Positions 1 to 6,728 of a DNA stretch of 7,270 bases are shown piece after piece; within the stretch, counting starts at the first letter, position 1, and every line of letters begins with the position of its first letter. The notes under the pieces are model-generated. The model ran no database searches, had not been told where the DNA came from, and saw nothing but the letters and a program-made list of their open reading frames with translations. A program made the position numbers and the translations under genes. The stretch comes from Bacteroidia bacterium (GTDB lineage Bacteria; Bacteroidota; Bacteroidia; Bacteroidales; BM523): NCBI GenBank assembly GCA_016209245.1, contig JACQWN010000535.1, positions 1-7,270 of the forward strand, read 5' to 3'.

Positions 1-1
1 A

Positions 2-2149
2 AAGGGATTGACCAATGAATATTTAAGAGTTACAAACGATAGTACAAGAATTTGGACAGAGGACACACTAAAAGGGTTTGGAGTCCAAAATATCGGCGCT
101 ACTGAAAATACCAGCTACATGCAACTAACACCACAAAATTATTTTATAGGGCATGAAGCCGGTACGTCAATTACTTCAGGAAAATATAATTCATTTATCG
201 GATATCAGAGCGGATATAATAACACTTCTGGTGTTAAGAATTACTTTATTGGCTATCGTGCAGGCTACAACAACCTTGGAGGTTACAGTAATGTGTTTGT
301 TGGTGACAGTACCGGTTTTACAAACTCCGGTGGTTATTACAATGTGTTCATTGGGAATAAAAGCGGGAATAGTAACACCACAGGTTATTCAAATGTTTTC
401 GAAGGGACAAGATCAGGTTATAACAATACAACAGGTATAAAAAATATATTTATCGGTGATAATGCCGGCTTTACAAATACGACAGCAAGTTATAATGTAT
501 TCCTGGGATATAATGCCGGTTTTTTATCGAATGCAAGTTATAATGTATTCCTGGGATATCAGTGTGGTTACAATAATAGTACCGGTTCCAGTAACGCATT
601 TATGGGATACCAGTCTGGCTTTTCAAATACTTCCGGTACAGGTAATGTGTTTGTCGGTAATAGTGCAGGATATATAAATTCAGGTGGCTCCAATAATGTT
701 TTTCTGGGAAGAAATTCCGGATATTCAAACGTAAGCGGAGCTTATAATGTGTTTTTAGGCTACTATGCCGGTTATGCCAATACTGCCAGTAACAACTCAT
801 TTATAGGTTTTTATGCCGGCAGATATAATACTATTGGTACTAACAACGCTTTTATGGGATACTGTGCAGGCATGTCCAATACAGAAGGTTCAAGTAATGT
901 GTTTGTCGGCAACAGGGCAGGTTATATAAATACTATAGGCGGGAACAATGTGTTCCTCGAATATTATGCCGGGTATGCTAATAATGCCGACTACAATGTA
1001 TTTTTAGGGTACGAAGCCGGACGGTCAAATACTTCAGGAGCAAACAATTCATTTATGGGGTTCAAAGCAGGACGTAGCAATACTACCGGAAATAGCAATG
1101 TAATTATTGGAGATAGTTGCGGATATACAAATACAACAGGTGATTTCAATGTTTTTATCGGTAAAAATGCAGGATATACTTATAATGCAAATTTTGACTT
1201 ATTTATAGGATATGAAGCAGGATTAAATAATACAACGGGGACTTATAATTCATTTATCGGTTATCAATCTGGACATGACAACACAAGTGCATTTTACAAT
1301 ACTGCTATCGGATTTCAAACACTTTATCACAACACCACATCAGGCGGCCATACTGCCATCGGAATGAATGCGATTCATAACAACACAACAGGATACAACA
1401 ATACTGCAAACGGAATGAGTACACTTTATTCTAACACAACAGGGTACGACAATACCGCCAATGGAATGTATGCACTTTATAATAACACCACAGGGTATAA
1501 AAATACTGCTTTAGGATGGATGGCATTTAATAATGGTACAACATATTCAAACTCCACAGCATTGGGTTATAATGCCAATATAACTGCAAGCAACCAGGTG
1601 AGAATGGGAGACGCTAATGTTACAAGTATAGGCGGGCAGGTAGGCTGGACAACCCTTTCAGATAAACGCTTTAAAAAGGACATTAAAGAAGATGTTCCAG
1701 GTCTTGATTTTATTTTGAAACTTAAATCTGTTACCTATCACTTAGATATGAATAAATTAGCAGAATTTTCTCAAATTCCCGACAGTATGAGATTAAAAGA
1801 AGCCGAGGCTTTAAAAGGAAGTATTCTGCTAACCGGCTTTATTGCTCAGGAAGTTGAAAAATCTGCCAATGAACTTGGTTTTGATTTCAGCGGTGTTGAC
1901 AAACCAAAAAACGAAAACGATTATTATGGCTTGCGCTATGCTGAATTTACTGTTCCATTAGTTAAAGCGGTGCAGGAGCAGCAAAAGATACTCGAAGAGC
2001 AACAGCGACAAATTGAACAATTGAAAAATGAAAATGCACAAGTAAAAACGAATAATGCTGAATTAGAATTGAAAATACAGGAAATTGACAATCTAAAAGT
2101 GGAAATTGAACAAATAAAAACAATTATCGGTGCTTGGGTAAAAAAATAA
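2..2149 (+). CDS. Repeat-rich fibre/adhesin-like surface protein with C-terminal S74 chaperone domain (5' partial)
   Basis: The reading frame is open to the left edge, so the true start lies upstream. The TTG at 8 is only the first start-like codon, and residue numbers below count from it. After about 43 residues come roughly 28 tandem repeats of 17 (sometimes 16) residues, at about 44-515, resembling head repeats of trimeric fibre proteins. A short TALGYNANITASNQVRMGD segment leads to a Peptidase_S74 (endosialidase-type intramolecular chaperone) domain starting at SDKRFKKDI (S551). In that family the Ser and the Lys five residues later (here K556) drive self-cleavage just before the Ser, after the chaperone has helped the fibre trimerise. 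Residues about 652-713 are a Gln/Glu/Lys-rich heptad coiled coil. Inference: a trimeric extracellular fibre whose C-terminal 163 residues are removed. There is no T9SS sorting domain at this C-terminus, and the export route is not visible. A prophage tail fibre is possible, but no phage gene is in view. Confidence 0.85.
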   Translation, partial: KGLTNEYLRVTNDSTRIWTEDTLKGFGVQNIGATENTSYMQLTPQNYFIGHEAGTSITSGKYNSFIGYQSGYNNTSGVKNYFIGYRAGYNNLGGYSNVFVGDSTGFTNSGGYYNVFIGNKSGNSNTTGYSNVFEGTRSGYNNTTGIKNIFIGDNAGFTNTTASYNVFLGYNAGFLSNASYNVFLGYQCGYNNSTGSSNAFMGYQSGFSNTSGTGNVFVGNSAGYINSGGSNNVFLGRNSGYSNVSGAYNVFLGYYAGYANTASNNSFIGFYAGRYNTIGTNNAFMGYCAGMSNTEGSSNVFVGNRAGYINTIGGNNVFLEYYAGYANNADYNVFLGYEAGRSNTSGANNSFMGFKAGRSNTTGNSNVIIGDSCGYTNTTGDFNVFIGKNAGYTYNANFDLFIGYEAGLNNTTGTYNSFIGYQSGHDNTSAFYNTAIGFQTLYHNTTSGGHTAIGMNAIHNNTTGYNNTANGMSTLYSNTTGYDNTANGMYALYNNTTGYKNTALGWMAFNNGTTYSNSTALGYNANITASNQVRMGDANVTSIGGQVGWTTLSDKRFKKDIKEDVPGLDFILKLKSVTYHLDMNKLAEFSQIPDSMRLKEAEALKGSILLTGFIAQEVEKSANELGFDFSGVDKPKNENDYYGLRYAEFTVPLVKAVQEQQKILEEQQRQIEQLKNENAQVKTNNAELELKIQEIDNLKVEIEQIKTIIGAWVKK
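137..1552 (+). repeat. In-frame tandem array of ~28 repeats, 51 bp (some 48 bp) each
   Basis: Repeat units start at 137 and recur every 51 bp, with four 48-bp (16-residue) units starting at 494, 746, 947 and 1148. The consensus is N-V-F-I/L-G-Y-x-A-G-Y-x-N-T-T-G-x-x up to about 1297. From 1298 it changes to N-T-A-x-G-x-x-A-L-Y-x-N-T-T-G-Y-x, a type common in S74-chaperone proteins. Units are diverged at the DNA level, except for a 27-bp identical block at 485-511 and 533-559. The array forms the shaft or head of the encoded fibre protein, presumably as a coiled beta-roll. Confidence 0.88.
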
Positions 2150-2170
2150 GGTAACCGTTCACGGTTACTT
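2149..2170 (+). terminator. Hairpin directly after the fibre-protein stop codon
   Basis: GTAACCG (2151-2157), loop TTCA, CGGTTAC (2162-2168) form a perfect stem, which a G-T and an A-T pair extend outward to 2149 and 2170. It begins in the stop codon of the upstream gene and follows an A-run. The downstream T-tract is weak (TTATA), so it may work as a weak intrinsic terminator or a 3'-end stabilising hairpin. The structure is seen in the sequence; the function is inferred. Confidence 0.5.
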
Positions 2171-2179
2171 ATACATCAA

Positions 2180-2201
2180 ACGGGATAAAATTCCGTATTT
2201 T
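2180..2201 (+). terminator. Second small hairpin followed by ATTTT
   Basis: ACGGGA (2180-2185), loop TAAAA, TTCCGT (2191-2196) pair with one G-T wobble and are followed by ATTTT. The stem is short but has the order expected of an intrinsic terminator. It lies ten bases after the first hairpin, so the two could act in tandem to end transcription of the fibre gene. Confidence 0.3.
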
Positions 2202-2222
2202 AAAAACAGCTAATTTATTGCA

Positions 2223-2316
2223 ATTATCCCACCGAAGTACGAACAAAATACGAACATACGAAGTACGAATTCGTAGTTCGTAACTTCGTAACAAATTCGT
2301 ACTTCGATGGAATAAT
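2223..2316. repeat. Palindromic intergenic element, copy A (94 bp)
   Basis: This near-palindrome is centred exactly on TACGAATTCGTA (centre 2269/2270). Left arm: ATTATCCCACCGAAG, then TACGAA at 2238, 2249, 2257 and 2264. Right arm: TTCGTA at 2270, 2277, 2285 and 2296, then CTTCGATGGAATAAT. Spacers between hexamers are 5, 2 and 1 nt, mirrored as 1, 2 and 5. The hexamers pair across the centre but the spacers do not, so the hexamer itself looks like the conserved unit. The outer 15-nt arms differ at two positions, which are C-A mismatches on the + strand and G-T wobbles on the - strand. It contains no ORF. A homologous copy lies at 6546-6659. It may be a small mobile palindrome, a protein-binding array or a transcription boundary. 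Confidence 0.9.
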
Positions 2317-2346
2317 AAATTGCGGAAATTTACCCCGCGTACAGTA

Positions 2347-2354
2347 TAATTTTG
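2347..2354 (+). promoter_or_regulatory. Candidate Bacteroidota -7 promoter element (TAATTTTG)
   Basis: TAATTTTG fits the Bacteroidota -7 consensus TAnnTTTG and ends 22 bases before the protease start codon. A TTG at 2320-2322 is the nearest -33 candidate, but its 24-nt gap is longer than the usual 19-21, so the upstream half is weak. No Shine-Dalgarno sequence precedes the ATG, only an A/T-rich leader, as is normal in this phylum. Confidence 0.5.
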
Positions 2355-2376
2355 TCTCTACATAAAAATTATTATT

Positions 2377-5300
2377 ATGAAAACAACAACTTTTTCAAAA
2401 GGTATTACTGCTTTTCTTGCCGCAGTAGTTTTGAGCTTAATCATTATTCAAGGATTTTCCCAAACCGTGAACCGATGGCATCAGGATGGTAAAATTTATT
2501 TTAAACTCAAGGATAATGTTGAGAACAATATCCCATCAGAGAATGGTAATGTAAAACTAGATAATGTTACTTTTCTTTCACCTTATAAAAGCAAATATAA
2601 TATTAGTGTTATCCGGAAACCTTTTTATAATGCCGATGATGACAAATTGCAACGGACTTTTCTTGTTCAGTTCGACAACATTTATATGATAGAAGAAATG
2701 ATAAAACAGCTTGAACAGGAGCCGTTTATCGAATATGCCGAACCGGCGCCGATTTTCAGAATATCATTATCGCCAAATGATAATTATTATGTAAATAATC
2801 AACTTAACTATTGGCTTTTGGGTGATGCCAATGCACGATGGCACCTTGATGTAATTCACGCTTCACAAGCATGGGATATTTCAACGGGTGATACAAGTGT
2901 TGTTGTTGCAATAATTGATAATGCAATATGGAAGGACCACCCTGACCTTGTAAATAAAATAAAAGTTGCAATAGACCTGGCGAACGACGATAATGACCCG
3001 AATCCGCCGCAGGCGACATATATTTGGTCGCATGGAACGCATGCTGCAGGCCTTATCGGGGCGGAAAGCAATAATAGCATCGGTGTCGCATCAATCGGAT
3101 TTGATATTAGCATCATGGCCATAAAGGTCGGCGATGATGCGAGCGACGGACAAGGAATGACAGCGGCTTTTGAAGCGATTGTATGGGCGGCAGATAATGG
3201 CGCCGATGTGATTAGCATGTCATGGGGAGCGCCTCAATACTTCCAGACAATGCAGAATACAATCAATTACGCTTACAATAAAGGTTGTGTAATGCTTGCC
3301 GCTGCCGGTAATAATGGTGATGGAATGGAGACGCAGATAAATCCCGACCTCCCCGTTAATTACATCGGATATCCGGCTGCTTGTGAACATGTCATAGCCG
3401 TTGCCTCGACTAATTCGGACGATACCAAAGCGTCGTCATCTGAATACGGAACATGGATTGATGTCTGTTCACCGGGAGGTTGGGATAATCCGGGGATGCT
3501 TGGGCTTGGTTCATTCCAGGTATTGAGTACGACCTATACCGATGCAGGGGATATTAACAGCCAGTTGAACGGAACAGGAGGAGGCGCTGCTACGTATGGC
3601 GTAACAGGCAAATATGATTGCATGATGGGAACATCAATGGCTTGCCCCGTTGCAGCAGGATTGGCAGGATTGATGCTATCGGTAAACCCCAACCTGACTC
3701 CGGATGAACTGACGGAAATAATGAAAGCTACCTGTGATAATATTGACGCACAAAATGCACAATTCGTGGATAGTATAGGAGCCGGCAGAATAAATGCCTA
3801 TACTGCACTTCAGGCAATTCTCGATTCCATGACAGGAAGTACAATTACCGCTGATTTTATAGCGAGTGATATTTCCATTATGCCTGGTGGAACAGTTGAT
3901 TTTACCGACCTTTCCACAGGAACGCCCATTTCATGGTCATGGACCTTTGAAGGAGGCGAGCCACAGACAAGCACGGAACAAAATCCTGCAGGAATACAAT
4001 ATGCCAGTGAAGGGTTCTTTACTGTAACTCTCCATGCATCCGACAGCATTAACACGGACATTGAAGTCAAAACGGCATTTATTATCGTCGGGTCGTTTGA
4101 TATGCCTGAAAGTGCATGGGAAAGGCAAGCTTCCGGCTTTGAATCGCAATACCGTGGAATCCTTGATATTTCGATAACCGACCCTTTGACTGCATGGGCG
4201 CTTGCTTATGATGGGACATCCGGCAGCATGACGCGTGATTTTACACGTACTACAAACGGCGGCTTGACATGGACGCCCGGATTTATCACTGCTCCTGCGG
4301 AATTGGCTCCGTCAAATATCTGCGCTATCAGCCCTGCCAAAGCATGGGTCGCTTTATATAATACAAATGGAGGCGGAGCGATTTATGCTACAACAGACAG
4401 CGGCCAGGCATGGGTTCATCAGACATCCGCCTCTTTTTCAAATTCTGCAAGCTTTCCGAATGTTGTACATTTTTTTAATGAAAATGATGGTTATTGCATG
4501 GGCGACCCTGTGAGCGGAGAATTTGAAATGTACTCGACAACTGACGGCGGAAACAACTGGGTACCAGTTCCAAACGCAAATATTCCCAATGCCCAGACCG
4601 ATGAAATGGGATGGACAGATGTATATGATGTCGTTGGGGATATATTATGGTTTGGAACTAACAAGGGCAGAGTCTTAAAATCGGACGATAAAGGCCTTAC
4701 ATGGACTGTATATACCACGGGTGAAGCTAATGTCAGTAATATTTCCATGAACGACTCTCAGCATGGTGTTATGATGGGCGCCGTCTATAACCAGCAAACA
4801 GGACAAATGGAAAGCTGGTCAATGAGATATACTACCGACGGCGGCGCTACATGGCAGTTAATCAACAATAATATGGATAATTCCAAATCGGATGTTGATG
4901 CTATTCCCGGAATACCTGGGATGGTTGTAGCAGCTAAAATTTCTCAAACTATCGCCGTAAACGCCTCATACTACAGCTTTGATTATGGAATGTCATGGAC
5001 AATGCTTGACGATTCAATTCAATATACTACGGTTAATTTTCTTAATGATACTGTAGGATGGGCGGGCAGCTTTAATCTTTCCGAAGCTTTCGATGGAGTC
5101 TATAAATGGCTTGGCGTACCTCCTACTCAACCGTATTTTGTCACCGCTCCTGTTACTTCTGCAATTGAATTTTCTCCTTATTCCTATTTTGCTGTGGCTG
5201 AAGATCCAAATGATTTACCATTGACTATGGGATACGACACACTCCCCTCATGGCTAAGTTTTACAGATAACGGGAATGATACCGCCAGCATAACAGGCAC

Positions 5301-6516
5301 ACCGCAAACCATTGATATTGGGGTGCATAATGTTATTATTTATGCTACTAACGGAACCGACACGGCATTCCAATCCTTTACTATTTCTGTGATAACATCT
5401 GATATTGCTCCCGAGTTTACTTCTACACCGGGAACAATGGCATATATTGGAGCTATTTACACTTATGATATTACAACCTTTGACCCTGATGGCGATAGTC
5501 TGATAATAACTGCGCCCGTAAAGCCATCCTGGCTTTTTTTCACCGATAATTGCGATAATACCGCCCTACTTACTGGTATTCCGACACAACCTGCGACTCA
5601 GCCACAGGGCTATCCTGTTACGCTAAATGTCACTGACGGGACTCTTTCGGCACAGCAAAGCTTCTATGTGAAAGTTCCTATGACTAATCCTTTTCTTGCC
5701 CCGGTTTTCACTTCATCACCGGATACTATCGCTATTTACGGAGAGTTATATAATTACTCAATTACCGCCAGCGATGATGACGACGACACTGTAACATTCA
5801 CTTCAGCTTCTTTGCCCGCATGGTTAACTCTTACCGATAATGGAGATAATACTGCGTTCCTCTCGGGGACTCCGGTTGTCTCCGACATTTCTTATTATCT
5901 GACGCTTACAATAGACGATGGAATGTTTCCCGTTGTTAACCAGCAATTTACTTTACATGTTGATATACCTCCGGTTTTCACCTCGATACCTGATACTATT
6001 GCAATGATTGATGAACTATATGCTTATAATATTACTGCCACCGACGGAGATAACGATTCTCTACAATTCAGCGCATCCGTCGTACCATTATGGCTTACTT
6101 TTACGGATAATAACGATAATACCGCTCTCCTTACCGGAACCCCATCACAACAAGATACCTCAGAGCTTGGATATTCAATAATTTTGTCTGTAACAGATGG
6201 TTTAATAGAGGTCGAACAGCAATTCACCATTTATACCATCATAAATAGCATCAGCGAAATTAATAACGACGAATTGCATCTATATCCAAATCCGGTACAT
6301 GATTGGCTTGGGTTGGAATTTTCAGGGAATAATACCTTGAATATATATATAAAGATATTGGATGTGGCAGGCAGAACCGTTTATGAGATATCGGAACGAA
6401 AAAATTCAAATTTATTTTGTAAAACATTGAATATGAAGAATTACCAACCGGGGGTTTATTTTATTGAGATTTGTACTGAAAAAACGGTTATAATATCAAA
6501 ATTTGTTAAAGATTGA
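2377..6516 (+). CDS. Secreted S8 (subtilisin-family) serine protease with PKD, Asp-box beta-propeller, Ig-like repeats and T9SS sorting domain
   Basis: The 1379-residue protein is complete. A signal peptide (1 to about 28; hydrophobic core 10-27, likely cleavage at FS/QT) precedes a propeptide ending near residue 130 (FIEYAEPAPIF). The S8 domain spans about 150-485, with D181 in AIIDNAIW, H219 in SHGTHAAG, oxyanion-hole N312 in AAAGNNG and nucleophile S420 in GTSMACP, so it should be active. A PKD domain follows (about 490-573; ADF...SWSWTFEGG). A beta-propeller (about 581-912) carries six Asp-box motifs, at 624-632, 671-679, 720-728, 768-776, 818-826 and 867-874. Four Ig-like (He_PIG-like) repeats occupy about 917-1288. 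Residues about 1300-1379 form a T9SS type A sorting domain (LYPNP...ILDVAGRTVYE...YQPGVYFIEI...SKFVKD). Expected route: Sec export, then T9SS across the outer membrane with removal of the sorting domain, then release or surface anchoring. The substrate is unknown. The start is chosen because the signal peptide begins at this ATG. Confidence 0.93.
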   Translation: MKTTTFSKGITAFLAAVVLSLIIIQGFSQTVNRWHQDGKIYFKLKDNVENNIPSENGNVKLDNVTFLSPYKSKYNISVIRKPFYNADDDKLQRTFLVQFDNIYMIEEMIKQLEQEPFIEYAEPAPIFRISLSPNDNYYVNNQLNYWLLGDANARWHLDVIHASQAWDISTGDTSVVVAIIDNAIWKDHPDLVNKIKVAIDLANDDNDPNPPQATYIWSHGTHAAGLIGAESNNSIGVASIGFDISIMAIKVGDDASDGQGMTAAFEAIVWAADNGADVISMSWGAPQYFQTMQNTINYAYNKGCVMLAAAGNNGDGMETQINPDLPVNYIGYPAACEHVIAVASTNSDDTKASSSEYGTWIDVCSPGGWDNPGMLGLGSFQVLSTTYTDAGDINSQLNGTGGGAATYGVTGKYDCMMGTSMACPVAAGLAGLMLSVNPNLTPDELTEIMKATCDNIDAQNAQFVDSIGAGRINAYTALQAILDSMTGSTITADFIASDISIMPGGTVDFTDLSTGTPISWSWTFEGGEPQTSTEQNPAGIQYASEGFFTVTLHASDSINTDIEVKTAFIIVGSFDMPESAWERQASGFESQYRGILDISITDPLTAWALAYDGTSGSMTRDFTRTTNGGLTWTPGFITAPAELAPSNICAISPAKAWVALYNTNGGGAIYATTDSGQAWVHQTSASFSNSASFPNVVHFFNENDGYCMGDPVSGEFEMYSTTDGGNNWVPVPNANIPNAQTDEMGWTDVYDVVGDILWFGTNKGRVLKSDDKGLTWTVYTTGEANVSNISMNDSQHGVMMGAVYNQQTGQMESWSMRYTTDGGATWQLINNNMDNSKSDVDAIPGIPGMVVAAKISQTIAVNASYYSFDYGMSWTMLDDSIQYTTVNFLNDTVGWAGSFNLSEAFDGVYKWLGVPPTQPYFVTAPVTSAIEFSPYSYFAVAEDPNDLPLTMGYDTLPSWLSFTDNGNDTASITGTPQTIDIGVHNVIIYATNGTDTAFQSFTISVITSDIAPEFTSTPGTMAYIGAIYTYDITTFDPDGDSLIITAPVKPSWLFFTDNCDNTALLTGIPTQPATQPQGYPVTLNVTDGTLSAQQSFYVKVPMTNPFLAPVFTSSPDTIAIYGELYNYSITASDDDDDTVTFTSASLPAWLTLTDNGDNTAFLSGTPVVSDISYYLTLTIDDGMFPVVNQQFTLHVDIPPVFTSIPDTIAMIDELYAYNITATDGDNDSLQFSASVVPLWLTFTDNNDNTALLTGTPSQQDTSELGYSIILSVTDGLIEVEQQFTIYTIINSISEINNDELHLYPNPVHDWLGLEFSGNNTLNIYIKILDVAGRTVYEISERKNSNLFCKTLNMKNYQPGVYFIEICTEKTVIISKFVKD
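5125..6240 (+). repeat. Four tandem Ig-like modules inside the protease gene
   Basis: The modules start near 5125, 5401, 5701 and 5971, each about 90-100 residues. Each carries the signature W-L-x-F/L-T-D-N-x-x-D/N-T-A-x-L/I-T/S-G-T/I-P and, in the last three, a PVFTS- or PEFTS-like opening. The last two also resemble each other at DNA level (CCGGTTTTCAC at 5701 and 5971; GATACTAT shortly after), so they probably arose by a fairly recent duplication. Such modules usually act as stalks or ligand-binding spacers. Confidence 0.8.
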
Positions 6517-6545
6517 ATATTGGTATCTATTTAGGTGGAGAAATA

Positions 6546-6659
6546 ATTATCCCACCGAAGTACGAACGAAATACGAACTTACGAATTACGAAAAAATTCG
6601 CCAGTGGGTTGATTCGTAATTCGTAGGTTCGTAACAAATTCGTACTTCGATGGAATAAT
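6546..6659. repeat. Palindromic intergenic element, copy B (114 bp)
   Basis: Copy B is homologous to the element at 2223-2316 and in the same orientation: identical first 21 bases, identical last 32 bases, and the same eight hexamers with the same 5-2-1 | 1-2-5 spacing. It differs at spacer bases and in a 20-bp central insert at 6593-6612 that makes a loop. Here the inner stem (TACGAACT, TACGAAT, TACGAA against its mirror) pairs over 21 bases with one T-G wobble. It starts 30 bases after the protease stop codon, where no other terminator is visible, so it may also end transcription, though no T-run follows it. Confidence 0.9.
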
Positions 6660-6699
6660 CTATAATAAAATAATAACCTAAATAGTTACAAAAAATTAT

Positions 6700-6707
6700 T
6701 ATTTTTG
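6700..6707 (+). promoter_or_regulatory. Candidate Bacteroidota -7 promoter element (TATTTTTG)
   Basis: TATTTTTG matches TAnnTTTG and ends 21 bases before the ATG at 6729, almost the same spacing as the candidate upstream of the protease gene. No clear TTG-type -33 element is present at the usual distance. The region is very A/T-rich, which raises the chance of a random match. Confidence 0.45.
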
Positions 6708-6728
6708 CCACTTCAAATTTTCGTAAAA

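Noticed and set aside
8..10. TTG as the true start of the fibre-protein gene
   Set aside because: The frame stays open to the window edge, there is no signal peptide or start context here, and the encoded sequence begins mid-domain, so the gene is treated as 5' partial.
153..800. Short ORFs in other frames over the repeat array (153-440 +, 456-677 +, 600-800 -)
   Set aside because: They are frame shadows of a periodic coding sequence. Their translations merely echo the repeat period and have no recognisable domain.
2223..2316. CRISPR-like array (spaced short repeats)
   Set aside because: Repeat units are only 6 bp with 1-5 bp gaps and are arranged as a palindrome. There are no direct repeats of 25-40 bp with unique spacers and no cas genes.
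2211..2325. ATTGC flanking copy A on both sides as a target-site duplication
   Set aside because: The two ATTGC copies are at unequal distances from the element ends and nothing similar flanks copy B, so chance in A/T-rich DNA is likelier.
2322..2338. GCGG...CCGC mini-hairpin upstream of the protease promoter candidate
   Set aside because: It is only a four-base stem with a nine-base loop, too weak to call an operator or attenuator.
2804..6230. Antisense ORFs under the protease gene (2804-3019, 2856-3218, 3810-4070, 3937-4149, 4491-4748, 6024-6230)
   Set aside because: They lie fully inside a well-supported gene with intact domains, are short, and show no domain, promoter or signal-peptide support.
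2217..6659. Composite transposon carrying the protease gene between the two palindromes
   Set aside because: There is no transposase, no convincing target-site duplication at either element, and the intervening gene has ordinary codon use. Two independent insertions or inherited intergenic repeats explain it as well.
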